Assembly (NCBI GenBank): GCA_035255485.1
Contig: DATEZO010000327.1
Span: forward strand, 1-29,273
Direction: 5' to 3'
Length of the DNA stretch: 29,273 nucleotides
Source of the DNA: DATEZO01 sp035255485
Lineage (GTDB): Bacteria; Pseudomonadota; Gammaproteobacteria; Burkholderiales; Burkholderiaceae_D
The notes beneath the pieces were generated by a model. The model was not told the origin of the DNA. It was given only the letters and a program-made list of their open reading frames with translations, and did not search any database. Below are positions 16,209 through 24,700 of the stretch, piece by piece. Position 1 is the stretch's first letter. Each line of letters starts with the position of its first letter. The position numbers and the translations under genes were made by a program.

Positions 16209-17180
16209 ATGAAGACTGTATCCATCGTTGCAGGCGGCGCCGGGTTTGTTGGAGCGAATCTTATCCCCGCGCTTCTCGCCCGTGGACACGCCGTCGTCGT
16301 CGCCGACAACTACTGCCGCGGCAATCCGTCCAATCTACAATCCCTGCGAGATAGCCCGGACTTGCATTTGGTGGAGGTTGACCTGTCCGCGCGACAAGCA
16401 GTGCGCAAGCTCTTCGAAGATACAACCAAGCTTGGCAAGTTGGTGGACGTTTGGCATCTCGCGGCCAATTCGGACATTCCGGCGGGCGTCATGAACAGCG
16501 ACGTCGACTTCAAAGACACTTTCCAGACCACCTTCGAATTACTGCGCGCGATGTGCGATTTTGAGGTTGGCACGTTGCACTTCGCGTCGAGCTCGGCCGT
16601 GTATGGCGACATGGGAGAGCAACGCCTGCACGAGGCGATTGGGCCGCTACTACCGATCTCGAACTATGGCGCAATGAAACTCGCGTCCGAGGCTCAGGCA
16701 AGCGCGGCCGCCGAGAGCTTCCTGACCCGAGTGAATCTTTTCCGATTTCCCAACGTGGTTGGCATCCCTGCGACGCATGGCGTCATCTTGGACTTCGTTA
16801 ACAAGCTGGCGAAGGATCCATCAGTCCTGCGCGTCCTCGGGGACGGCACGCAGCAGAAGGCTTACCTGCATGTCTCGGACCTAGTCCAGGCCATGCTGCT
16901 GGTCGCCGATCGCCGTTCGGACAAAAAGGTGGAGTTGATCAACATTGGGCCGACCGACGCCGGTGCGACCGTTCGCTGGATTGCAGAGCGCGTGGTCGCC
17001 CGCGTCGCCCCGGGAGCCAGCATCGCCTACGGCCAGGGTAATCGCGGCTGGGTGGGTGACGTGCCTAAGTTCAACTACTCGACTGACCGCATCCAGTCCT
17101 ACGGCTGGCAACCGACGCTTGACTCAGAGCAGGCCATTGCCCGCGCCGTCGACGAGATTGCCGCCCAGCAGGGCTTCTGA
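16209..17180 (+). CDS. NAD-dependent sugar epimerase/dehydratase (extended SDR)
   Basis: A 323-residue extended SDR. Rossmann motif GGAGFVG lies at 9-15, followed by VVVADNYCRGN, HLAANSDI, the FASSSAVYGD serine motif, SNYGAMKLASE with the Tyr-x3-Lys pair, and RFPNVVG and DGTQQKAYLHVSDL in the substrate domain. It belongs to the broad UDP-glucose 4-epimerase/nucleotide-sugar epimerase group. The substrate is not evident. Its place between two glycosyltransferases and just before the heptose genes suggests it may act on the GDP-heptose or on the initiating sugar. It is not a convincing RmlD: it is longer and lacks the short N-terminal domain pattern of that family. The AT-rich junction before it may mark a module boundary. 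Confidence 0.85.
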   Translation: MKTVSIVAGGAGFVGANLIPALLARGHAVVVADNYCRGNPSNLQSLRDSPDLHLVEVDLSARQAVRKLFEDTTKLGKLVDVWHLAANSDIPAGVMNSDVDFKDTFQTTFELLRAMCDFEVGTLHFASSSAVYGDMGEQRLHEAIGPLLPISNYGAMKLASEAQASAAAESFLTRVNLFRFPNVVGIPATHGVILDFVNKLAKDPSVLRVLGDGTQQKAYLHVSDLVQAMLLVADRRSDKKVELINIGPTDAGATVRWIAERVVARVAPGASIAYGQGNRGWVGDVPKFNYSTDRIQSYGWQPTLDSEQAIARAVDEIAAQQGF

Positions 17181-17189
17181 GGAGCACTT

Positions 17190-18032
17190 GTGTCCGATAC
17201 CACCGTTTCGTCCGGCTTGAGCTCCAACTCTGTTGTGCCGCGTGTCACAATCGTCATGCCCTCGTTCAACGAGCCGCCAGACGTGCTTCGCGAGAGTTTG
17301 GACAGTGTGGCAGCGCAGACGATGAGCGACTTCGAGTGCATGGTAATCGACGAGAGCTCCATGCCCGAAGCTGCCGCGGCCTGCCGTGCGTTGTGCGAGC
17401 GCGATACACGCTTCCGTTATGTCCATCCCGAGACCCGTATAGGGTTGGCCGGCAGCCTGAATCTAGGTTTGTCAATGGCGAGTGCACCGCTCATCGCTCG
17501 CTTCGATGCCGATGATATCTGTCTGCCTCATCGGCTCGAGCGCCAAGTGGCCTTTCTTGATACACATCCCGATGTAGGCGTGCTCGGCGGCGGGCTGGAG
17601 ATCTTCACCGCCGAGGCCGGCACGATCGCTATTCGGAACTACCCTGTTGATCCGGACGTTATCGAGCGCCACTTTCAGACCACCACACCGATCGCTCATC
17701 CGACGGTCATGATGCGCAAGTCTGTTCTGGACCGCTTCGGAGTCTACGACCCGAGCTTCCGCTTCGCAGAAGATCTCGACCTCTGGCTGCGGCTGCTGAA
17801 CCATGGCGTGCGTTTCTCCAACCTGCCCGAGGTTCTAGTGCGCTACCGCCAGCAGTCGACTGCTCGCAATCCGCTGCACTGGACGTTCAACCTACGCGCC
17901 CGCATCCGCAACTTCAGCCATCGCCAGTTTCCATTGCGCGTGTGGGGGGTGCTGGCAATCGCCGCATGGCGCGTCATACCCAAGCCGATTCAGGAGCAGG
18001 TTTTCCATTGGCTGCTGTTGCGCAAGCGTTGA
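17190..18032 (+). CDS. GT2 glycosyltransferase, possibly for heptose
   Basis: A 280-residue family 2 glycosyltransferase with a GTG start after a GAGGAG ribosome-binding site. Motifs are VTIVMPSFNEPPDVLRESLDSV, CMVIDESS, GLAGSLNLGL and the DxD site ARFDADDICLPHRLERQ, followed by HPTVMMRKSVLDRFGVYD and AEDLDLWLRL. It resembles the DADD group of GT2 enzymes common in capsule and O-antigen loci. It stands directly before the heptose-precursor genes, so heptosyl transfer is a reasonable guess and nothing stronger. Confidence 0.84.
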   Translation: MSDTTVSSGLSSNSVVPRVTIVMPSFNEPPDVLRESLDSVAAQTMSDFECMVIDESSMPEAAAACRALCERDTRFRYVHPETRIGLAGSLNLGLSMASAPLIARFDADDICLPHRLERQVAFLDTHPDVGVLGGGLEIFTAEAGTIAIRNYPVDPDVIERHFQTTTPIAHPTVMMRKSVLDRFGVYDPSFRFAEDLDLWLRLLNHGVRFSNLPEVLVRYRQQSTARNPLHWTFNLRARIRNFSHRQFPLRVWGVLAIAAWRVIPKPIQEQVFHWLLLRKR

Positions 18033-18061
18033 GCTGGCGCCCCGTACACCATGACCTCAAT

Positions 18062-19990
18062 ATGACCTCCCTTCGCAAAACCTGCAACGTCGCCATCCTC
18101 GCCGGTGGCATGGGCACGCGACTGCGCTCGCGCACCGGCAATCTGCCCAAGCCCATGGCGCCTATCCTCGGCCGCCCGGTGCTCGAGCACCTCATCGACT
18201 TGTGCGTCCGTCATGGCTTCCGTGACATCGCCTTATTGGTGCATTACGAGCACGAGACCATCCGCGCCCATTTTGGAGATGGTGAGCGATTCGGCGTGCG
18301 TCTGCGCTATTGCGTCGAAACAGACGCACGCGGCACCGCTGGCGCGTTGCTAGACGCGCTCATTCACATGGACGAGCGCTTTCTCGTGCTATACGGCGAC
18401 ACCTATGCCGATGTTAACCTGCGCCGTTTCTGGAACGCCCACATCGAAAACAACGCTGACACGACGCTGCTGTTACATCCGAACGATCACCCGCAGGACT
18501 CGGACTTGGTTGAGATCGACACGAATGGACGCATCGTGGCGGTCCATCCGTATCCACATCCTGAAGGCAAGGCCTTGGCTAACTTGGTCAACGCTGCGCT
18601 ATATGCCATAAACAAGGCAGGTCTTGACACGGTGATCCCCAATAAGGGCCGTTTCGATCTGGCCAGCCACACGTTCCCAGCGATGCTGACCGCGGGCCGG
18701 CACCTGCACGCCTACGTCACACCTGAGTACATCAAGGATATGGGCACGCCGGATCGACTGGATAAGGTGGAGCGTGACGTGATTGTCGGCTTGCCCGAAC
18801 GACTGTCCGATCGCCAGCTGCGACGGGCCGTGTTCCTCGACCGTGACGGTACAATCAACCATGAGGTCAACCATCTCGGCTCGCCAACTCAGCTTGTACT
18901 GCTGGACGGTGCCGGCGAAGCGGTCCGGCGACTGAACCGCTCCGGTACGCTGGTGGTCTGTGTCACCAACCAGCCAGTGTTGGCGCGCGGCGACGTGACA
19001 GAATTCGACATGCGCGCGATCCATGCCCGCCTGGATCATCTACTAGGGGAGCGTCACGCCTTCCTGAACGGGCTCTACCTGTGCCCGCATCACCCCGACC
19101 GCGGATTCCCCGGCGAGGTTGCCGCGCTCAAGATTTGCTGCGACTGTCGCAAGCCGGCTACCGGCCTGATTGATCGCGCGGTGCGCGACATGCGGATTTC
19201 ACGTCGGGACTCGTGGATGGTCGGTGACACCACTTCCGATATCCGTGCGGGCCGCGATGCCGGGCTCCGGACGATCTTGGTACGCACGGGGCATGCGGGC
19301 CGCGATGCTAAATACGAGGACGCACCTGACTACGTCATGCCTGACCTCACGGCCGCGGTGGACTGGGTGCTGGAAGGTCATGCCCGCATGCTGAGCGCCC
19401 TGCTGCCTGTCATACCCGCAGCGCTCGGTGCGCGTGTCGTATTGATTGGCGGTCCGGCGCGAGCTGGCAAAACCTCGGCCGCGCAGGGTCTGCGTGAGCA
19501 CCTGCAAGCGCTGGGTCACACTACACATATCATCTCGCTGGACGGCTGGCTTCGCCCGATTGAGCAGCGGCGGGAGGGCGGCGGCGTGCTGTTGCGTTAC
19601 GACTTCGACACTGCATGCAAAACTATCAACGAACTGCGCCGGGCCGAGGGCCGCCTCGACCACCGACTGCCGGTCTACGACCGAGTTACTCGACGCGCCG
19701 CGCCCGGCCCGTCCGTGTCTATTGGCCCTACTGACATCCTGATCGTCGAAGGCGTGCCCGCTCTGATGGATAAACGTCTGCTTGTGCTGGCCGACTTACG
19801 CCTGTTTATCGACGTCGACGACGTGCGGCGTCATGAGCGGCTGTCGCAAGACTACACTTGGCGCAGCGGCGATTCTGCGGCGCTGCATGAACGACTCGCG
19901 GCGCGAGAGCGGGATGAAGTGCCGGTAGTACGCGCCAGCGCCGTACACGCCGATTTCAAAATCCAGGGACCAGAGAAACAACAGCCATGA
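18062..19990 (+). CDS. Trifunctional fusion: heptose-1-P guanylyltransferase + GmhB-like phosphatase + P-loop kinase
   Basis: A 642-residue protein made of three domains. Residues 1 to ~250 form a nucleotidyltransferase (LAGGMGTRLRSRTGNLPKPM, LVLYGDTYADV, EYIKDMGTPDRL) of the HddC type, adding GMP to heptose-1-phosphate. Residues ~255-445 form a HAD-IIIA phosphatase like GmhB: DRDGT at 260-264, VTNQP, a zinc loop CPHH...CCDCRKP, and VGDTTSDI. Residues ~455-642 form a P-loop kinase of the uridine-kinase/phosphoribulokinase type: Walker A GPARAGKT at 464-471, LIVEGVPAL, and RERDEVPVV near the end. The start ATG at 18062 follows the previous gene by 29 bases; the upstream in-frame extension lies inside the glycosyltransferase gene. 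The stop overlaps the next ATG. The first two domains supply two of the four GDP-D-glycero-D-manno-heptose steps. The role of the kinase domain is unknown. Confidence 0.88.
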   Translation: MTSLRKTCNVAILAGGMGTRLRSRTGNLPKPMAPILGRPVLEHLIDLCVRHGFRDIALLVHYEHETIRAHFGDGERFGVRLRYCVETDARGTAGALLDALIHMDERFLVLYGDTYADVNLRRFWNAHIENNADTTLLLHPNDHPQDSDLVEIDTNGRIVAVHPYPHPEGKALANLVNAALYAINKAGLDTVIPNKGRFDLASHTFPAMLTAGRHLHAYVTPEYIKDMGTPDRLDKVERDVIVGLPERLSDRQLRRAVFLDRDGTINHEVNHLGSPTQLVLLDGAGEAVRRLNRSGTLVVCVTNQPVLARGDVTEFDMRAIHARLDHLLGERHAFLNGLYLCPHHPDRGFPGEVAALKICCDCRKPATGLIDRAVRDMRISRRDSWMVGDTTSDIRAGRDAGLRTILVRTGHAGRDAKYEDAPDYVMPDLTAAVDWVLEGHARMLSALLPVIPAALGARVVLIGGPARAGKTSAAQGLREHLQALGHTTHIISLDGWLRPIEQRREGGGVLLRYDFDTACKTINELRRAEGRLDHRLPVYDRVTRRAAPGPSVSIGPTDILIVEGVPALMDKRLLVLADLRLFIDVDDVRRHERLSQDYTWRSGDSAALHERLAARERDEVPVVRASAVHADFKIQGPEKQQP

Positions 19991-20973
19991 TCCTGAGCAA
20001 GACCCCACTGAGAATGAGCTATGTCGGTGGAGGCAGCGATCTGCCGGCCTACTACCGTGAGGAGCTTGGCGCGGTGCTATCGACATCGATTGACAAGTAC
20101 ATGTACATCGCCGTCAACCCGAAATTTGACGGTCGCATCCGACTAAGCTACAACCTGACCGAGGAAGTCGACACCCCCGAGCAAGTTAACCACCCGCTCG
20201 TACGCGAGGCTTTGAGAATGCTTGATATCCAAGGTGGCATCGAGATCGCCTCCATGGCGGATATTCCGTCCAAAGGCTCCGGACTGGGCTCGTCGAGCAG
20301 CTACACCGTCGGACTGCTCAATGCACTGTACGCTTACAAAAACCAGTTTGCCTCCAAGGCAACGCTTGCACGCCAGGCTTGTGAGATTGAGATCGACCGC
20401 TGCGGCGAGCCGATCGGCAAGCAGGATCAGTACGCGGCAGCTTTCGGCGGCATGAACCTGATCCGCTTTCACCCCGATGAATCAGTCTCGGTGGACCCTG
20501 TGATCTGCGCGCCGGCACTGCTGCGCACGCTGGAGGATTCGACGCTGGTCTTCTTCACTGGTCGCGTGCGCAGCGCCTCGGCGGTGTTGGCCCAGCAGCA
20601 GAAGGCGCTGCAGGCACCGGACCGCAAGCAGCTGATGCGACGCATGGTGCAGCTGGCCTTCGACCTGAAGTCGGAACTCGAGTCGGGCACGTTGGAAAAC
20701 TTTGGCGCTCTCTTAGACGAGAACTGGCGCCTTAAGGCGCAGCTATCCGCCGGCATTTCCGATCCGCAGATCGATGCCTGGTACGAAACGGGCCTGCGTC
20801 ACGGTGCGCTAGGCGGCAAGCTGCTGGGTGCTGGGAACGGCGGATTTATGATGTTCTATGCACTGCCACACACGCATGCGGGCATCCGCGCAGCGCTCTC
20901 TGATCTGCAACCGGTCAATTTCAAGTTCGATCGCAATGGTGCGCAAATCGTCTTCTACCAACCTGCTCAGTGA
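19987..20973 (+). CDS. hddA: D-glycero-D-manno-heptose 7-phosphate kinase (GHMP family)
   Basis: A 328-residue GHMP kinase that phosphorylates heptose-7-phosphate at C1. Visible are the N-terminal KTPLRMSYVGGGSDLPAYY and the ATP loop GSGLGSSSS (97-105), with the third motif as KLLGAGNGGFMMFY. This pattern and length are typical of HddA. The start overlaps the fusion gene (ATGA) and the stop overlaps the start region of gmhA, so the three are coupled. The fusion protein's phosphatase and guanylyltransferase act before and after HddA's product in the pathway. Confidence 0.93.
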   Translation: MILSKTPLRMSYVGGGSDLPAYYREELGAVLSTSIDKYMYIAVNPKFDGRIRLSYNLTEEVDTPEQVNHPLVREALRMLDIQGGIEIASMADIPSKGSGLGSSSSYTVGLLNALYAYKNQFASKATLARQACEIEIDRCGEPIGKQDQYAAAFGGMNLIRFHPDESVSVDPVICAPALLRTLEDSTLVFFTGRVRSASAVLAQQQKALQAPDRKQLMRRMVQLAFDLKSELESGTLENFGALLDENWRLKAQLSAGISDPQIDAWYETGLRHGALGGKLLGAGNGGFMMFYALPHTHAGIRAALSDLQPVNFKFDRNGAQIVFYQPAQ

Positions 20974-20981
20974 ACCGTTCC

Positions 20982-21566
20982 ATGACAACACCCTTTACCG
21001 TTGAGAACTACTTCTCCGCCCGCGCCAAAGTCGCACGCAGCCTTGACCCAGTGGCGTTCCAGGCTGGCATAGATCTGATCCGCGCAAAGTTCGACACCGG
21101 CAAGAAAATTATCACCTGCGGCAACGGTGGCAGCGCGTCGACGGCATCGCACTACATTACCGATTGGAACAAGATGGTCAACCTGGCGACGGGGCGGAAG
21201 TTCCGAGGTTTTTCCTTGTGTGACAACATCGGCGCGATCACCGCATTCGGTAATGACTTGTCCTATGATGAGATCTTTGCCGGGCAGCTGAAGTCCATCC
21301 TGGACGAAGGCGATCTTGTCATCGCAATCAGCGGCAGCGGCAACTCGCCCAACGTACTCAAGGCGGTCGAATATGCCAACGCGAATGGCGCCGATACGCT
21401 CGCCGTAGTCGGTTACGACGGCGGCAGGCTACTGCCGCTAGCCAAGCAACACATCCTGGTGCCATCCTTCGATATGCAGATGTGCGAGGACATTCACCTG
21501 ATGTTCGGGCATATGGTCATGAAGACCCTGTGCAACAACAACATCAAGATTACAAGCCTAGAGTGA
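20982..21566 (+). CDS. gmhA: Sedoheptulose 7-phosphate isomerase
   Basis: A SIS-domain isomerase converting sedoheptulose-7-phosphate to D-glycero-D-manno-heptose-7-phosphate, the entry to heptose synthesis. Motifs are ITCGNGGSASTASH, FGNDLSYDEIFAGQL, VIAISGSGNSPNVLKAVEYA and the C-terminal MCEDIHLMFGHMV with the catalytic Glu/His. From the ATG the protein has 194 residues, the usual size. A GTG four codons upstream (20970), overlapping the hddA stop, is an equally possible start. A second, housekeeping gmhA is likely elsewhere for core LPS, but that is not visible here. Confidence 0.94.
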   Translation: MTTPFTVENYFSARAKVARSLDPVAFQAGIDLIRAKFDTGKKIITCGNGGSASTASHYITDWNKMVNLATGRKFRGFSLCDNIGAITAFGNDLSYDEIFAGQLKSILDEGDLVIAISGSGNSPNVLKAVEYANANGADTLAVVGYDGGRLLPLAKQHILVPSFDMQMCEDIHLMFGHMVMKTLCNNNIKITSLE

Positions 21567-21582
21567 TCGGTCTGCCCGGCTC

Positions 21583-22626
21583 ATGGTGATCTACTTCGTC
21601 CCTTTTGTCGCATTCTTCCTTCTAGCGCTTTGCTCTCCGGTCGTGCCTCGGCTGCCGATGCGGCTGATGGTGTTGATCGTCGTGGTCGCGTGCATCGGCT
21701 TTGCTGGATTCCGCTACGAATCGGACTTTGACTTTAATAGCTATGTCCTAATCTTCGACAGCATTCCACCGCTCACGCAGGGCTGGGAGGCGTTCTCGAG
21801 AGCCACGGAAAATCTCTATTTGGAGCCATCGTTCGCAGTAATGGTGGCTCTTGTTAAGATCGCTTTTCCGGAATTATGGATCTTTCTGCTGATCGCAACT
21901 GCATCGTTGCTGCTGTACTACCGCTCCTTCAATCGGGTCGCGACTTACCCAGCAGTCGCCTTTCTGATCTACCTGGGGGACGGGTACTACCTAAGGGAGT
22001 TCACGCAAATTCGTTTCGGTCTGGCGGTATCACTCGGCTTTGCCGGCATGGTGGCACTGTACGAAGGGCGTGTTTGGGTACAGCGCAAGTTCATAGTCAT
22101 TGCCTGTCTGTTTCACTTCACGGCCGTCATGCTACTAGCCACTCAACTATGGACGAAGTACATCCGCAACCGGAAGTCCGTGATCTTCGTATCCACACTA
22201 TTGTTCGTAATGGCACTAAGTGGTGTATTCGATGGGCTCATCCAAGCCGTTGCGGGTGTGAACCTCGCACCGCAACGAATCTTGGACTATATGGACACAG
22301 AGAATGCAGAAAATGTTTCGACGATCACATTGATCGGGTCATACGTCATACTTTTATGGATGACCCACGTCTTCCGCTCGGAAGAGCGGGAGTTCTTTTG
22401 GGTAAGCATCTACGCTTTCTCCTTCGCCTTCCTCTGTTTGTTCTCAGGTTTCGACCTTATGCGCAGGGTATCCTTCTACTTTTCCGTCGCGCTCTATGTT
22501 GTAGCCTCGCAGGCGATGCGACGGCGACGGATCGATTTCGTAACTATGACCATAGTCTTCTCGGCGCTTCTTTTCTCGGCGCGACTTAAAATCCTGTATG
22601 ACTATCAGAACTGGTTGCTCCTGTGA
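21583..22626 (+). CDS. wzy: Wzy-type polysaccharide polymerase (EpsG family)
   Basis: A 347-residue polytopic inner-membrane protein with about ten hydrophobic stretches, including VIYFVPFVAFFLLALCSPVV, FIVIACLFHFTAVMLLATQLW and IDFVTMTIVFSALLFSA. The N-terminal region has FAGFRYESDFDFNSYVLIFD, the arrangement (R-x-x-D-x-x-x-Y) seen in EpsG-family polymerases, and REFTQIRFGLAVSL is the typical R-Q-I/F-R-segment. These enzymes join lipid-linked repeat units in the periplasm. It follows gmhA by 16 bases and is the only polymerase candidate in the cluster. Confidence 0.83.
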   Translation: MVIYFVPFVAFFLLALCSPVVPRLPMRLMVLIVVVACIGFAGFRYESDFDFNSYVLIFDSIPPLTQGWEAFSRATENLYLEPSFAVMVALVKIAFPELWIFLLIATASLLLYYRSFNRVATYPAVAFLIYLGDGYYLREFTQIRFGLAVSLGFAGMVALYEGRVWVQRKFIVIACLFHFTAVMLLATQLWTKYIRNRKSVIFVSTLLFVMALSGVFDGLIQAVAGVNLAPQRILDYMDTENAENVSTITLIGSYVILLWMTHVFRSEEREFFWVSIYAFSFAFLCLFSGFDLMRRVSFYFSVALYVVASQAMRRRRIDFVTMTIVFSALLFSARLKILYDYQNWLLL

Positions 22627-22662
22627 TGGCTTGATCATCTTTACGCCTTCTTTCCTCTTGTG

Positions 22663-22690
22663 TTGGTAATGCCTTAGGCATGTATATAAA
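22663..22690 (+). promoter_or_regulatory. Candidate internal promoter before rmlB with a palindrome in its spacer
   Basis: The 81-base gap between wzy and rmlB is strikingly AT-rich. A possible -35 TTGGTA (22663-22668) and -10 TATAAA (22685-22690) are spaced by 16 bases. The spacer contains a perfect inverted repeat ATGCC-TTA-GGCAT (22669-22681). It may allow rmlBAC to be transcribed independently of the long operon. Not tested beyond visual matching. Confidence 0.35.
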
Positions 22691-22707
22691 TATTTTTAGA
22701 TAAAATC

Positions 22708-23826
22708 ATGTCCCTTCTTGTGACAGGCGGCGCCGGCTTCATTGGCGGAAACTTCGTACTTGACTGGCTCACCGGGTGCGATGAACCGGTCGTCAACCTC
22801 GATATGCTCACCTACGCGGGCAACCTGGAAACGCTAGCCAGCCTGCGGAGCAACCCTCGACACATCTTCGTGGAAGGTGACATCGGTGACCGTGCGCTGG
22901 TGGATAGACTGCTGGCCGAGCATCGACCGCGCGCTGTGATCAACTTTGCGGCCGAGAGTCATGTAGACCGCTCTATCCGCGGCCCGGGAGAGTTTATCCA
23001 GGCCAATATCGTCGGCACCTACAATCTGCTCGAATCGGTGCTCGTCTACTGGGGGGTACTCCCCGCAAGAGGGGGCGCCGGCCGCGATCCATCGCAATCG
23101 TGGCCAGAAGCCGCTCCCACTAAGGACAGCTTTCGCTTCCTGCATGTGTCGACCGACGAGGTCTACGGCTCGCTCTCGCCCACCGATTCGGCTTTTACCG
23201 AAACCAACCGCTACGAGCCCAACAGCCCGTATTCCGCCAGCAAGGCCGCCAGCGACCACCTGGTGCGCGCCTGGCACCACACGTACGGCCTGCCGGTGCT
23301 CACCACCAACTGCAGCAACAACTACGGTCCCTACCAATTCCCCGAAAAACTCATTCCGCTAATAATCGTCAACGCCCTGGCGGGCAAGCCCCTGCCGGTG
23401 TATGGCGACGGCCAGCAGATCCGTGACTGGCTATACGTCAAGGACCACTGTAGTGCCATCCGCCGTGTTCTCGAAGCCGGACGACTGGGCGAGACCTACA
23501 ACGTCGGCGGCGGGAACGAGAAGCCCAACATCAAGATCGTGCACGCCGTCTGCGCCTTGCTGGACGAACTTCACCCCAGAGCCGACGGCAATAGCTACAA
23601 CAATCAAATCACGTTTGTGCAGGACCGCCCCGGCCACGATCTGCGCTACGCCATCGATGCGCGCAAGATCGAGCGCGAACTGGGCTGGAAGCCGGCTGAG
23701 ACCTTCGAGAGTGGCATCCGAAAGACCGTGCAGTGGTACCTGGATAACCCCGAGTGGACGGGCAATGTACAAAGTGGCGCGTACCGGGAATGGGTAGCCA
23801 AACAATATCGGGGAGCAACTGCATGA
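22708..23826 (+). CDS. rmlB: dTDP-glucose 4,6-dehydratase
   Basis: Makes dTDP-4-keto-6-deoxyglucose. The 372-residue SDR protein has the NAD motif TGGAGFIGGNFV at its start, NFAAESHVDRSI, the catalytic STDEVYGSL (Thr-Asp-Glu) and YSASKAASDH (Tyr-x3-Lys), then NCSNNYGPYQFPEKLIPL, all hallmarks of RmlB. It is somewhat longer than the usual ~355 residues because of a Gly/Pro-rich loop (VLPARGGAGRDPSQSWPEAA) before the catalytic strand. It overlaps rmlA by ATGA. Confidence 0.97.
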   Translation: MSLLVTGGAGFIGGNFVLDWLTGCDEPVVNLDMLTYAGNLETLASLRSNPRHIFVEGDIGDRALVDRLLAEHRPRAVINFAAESHVDRSIRGPGEFIQANIVGTYNLLESVLVYWGVLPARGGAGRDPSQSWPEAAPTKDSFRFLHVSTDEVYGSLSPTDSAFTETNRYEPNSPYSASKAASDHLVRAWHHTYGLPVLTTNCSNNYGPYQFPEKLIPLIIVNALAGKPLPVYGDGQQIRDWLYVKDHCSAIRRVLEAGRLGETYNVGGGNEKPNIKIVHAVCALLDELHPRADGNSYNNQITFVQDRPGHDLRYAIDARKIERELGWKPAETFESGIRKTVQWYLDNPEWTGNVQSGAYREWVAKQYRGATA

Positions 23827-24692
23827 CACGCAAAGGCATTATCTTGGCCGGAGGCTCTGGCACTCGTCTGTACCCTGTTACCCAAGCCGTCAGCAAGCAG
23901 TTGATGCCGGTGTACGACAAGCCCATGGTTTACTACCCGCTGAGTACATTGATGCTCAGCGGCATCAGCGATGTGCTGCTCATCAGCACTCCACAAGACA
24001 CTCCTCGCTTCACTGAATTGCTCGGTGACGGCGAACGCTGGGGCATGAACATTCAATACGGAGTGCAACCCAGCCCCGATGGACTGGCGCAAGCCTTCAT
24101 TATTGGAAAGGACTTTGTAGGCCACAACCCCAGCGCATTGGTACTGGGCGATAACATTTTCTATGGCCATGACCTGGTTAAGCAGTTGCACAATGCTCAT
24201 GCGCGTGAAAGCGGCGCTAGTGTCTTTGCCTACCATGTGCAAGACCCCGAGCGTTATGGCGTCGTAGCATTTGATGCACAGCAGCGTGCTATTAGTATTG
24301 AAGAGAAACCTTCTCAGCCAAAGAGCAACTACGCGGTGACGGGCTTGTACTTTTACGATGAGCAGGTTTGTGACATCGCCGCCGACATCAAGCCATCTGC
24401 TCGTGGTGAGATGGAAATCACCGATGTGAACAAGCGCTATCTGGAGCAGGGACAACTGAACGTGGAAATTATGGGCCGAGGTTACGCTTGGCTGGACACA
24501 GGCACTCATGACAGTCTACTGGAAGCTGCCAGTTTCATCGCCACCCTTCAAAAACGTCAGGGTTTGCAAGTTGCCTGCCTAGAAGAGATTGCCTTCCGAC
24601 AAGGTTGGATCAATGCCGAACAGTTGGCTGCCCTGGCGTACCCTTTGAAAAAGAACGGCTACGGGCAGTACCTGCTCGGCCTGCTGAAGTGA
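23823..24692 (+). CDS. rmlA: Glucose-1-phosphate thymidylyltransferase
   Basis: Makes dTDP-glucose from dTTP and glucose-1-phosphate. From the ATG that overlaps the rmlB stop, the protein is 289 residues, the normal size. Motifs are ILAGGSGTRLYPVTQAVSKQ, DKPMVYYPLSTLM, ALVLGDNIFYGHDL, IEEKPSQPKSNYAVTGLYFYD and GYAWLDTGTHDSLLEA. The open frame extends 23 codons upstream, but only inside rmlB. Order rmlB-rmlA-rmlC is common in proteobacteria. Confidence 0.97.
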   Translation: MTRKGIILAGGSGTRLYPVTQAVSKQLMPVYDKPMVYYPLSTLMLSGISDVLLISTPQDTPRFTELLGDGERWGMNIQYGVQPSPDGLAQAFIIGKDFVGHNPSALVLGDNIFYGHDLVKQLHNAHARESGASVFAYHVQDPERYGVVAFDAQQRAISIEEKPSQPKSNYAVTGLYFYDEQVCDIAADIKPSARGEMEITDVNKRYLEQGQLNVEIMGRGYAWLDTGTHDSLLEAASFIATLQKRQGLQVACLEEIAFRQGWINAEQLAALAYPLKKNGYGQYLLGLLK

Positions 24693-24700
24693 GCGAAGAG

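Noticed and set aside
16209..17180. Considered as the missing rmlD
   Set aside because: The protein has the extended epimerase pattern and length (323 residues) with HLAANSDI and a full substrate domain, unlike RmlD.
23646..24509. 287-residue open frame on the minus strand
   Set aside because: Fully antisense to rmlB/rmlA, which are unmistakable; no domain pattern.
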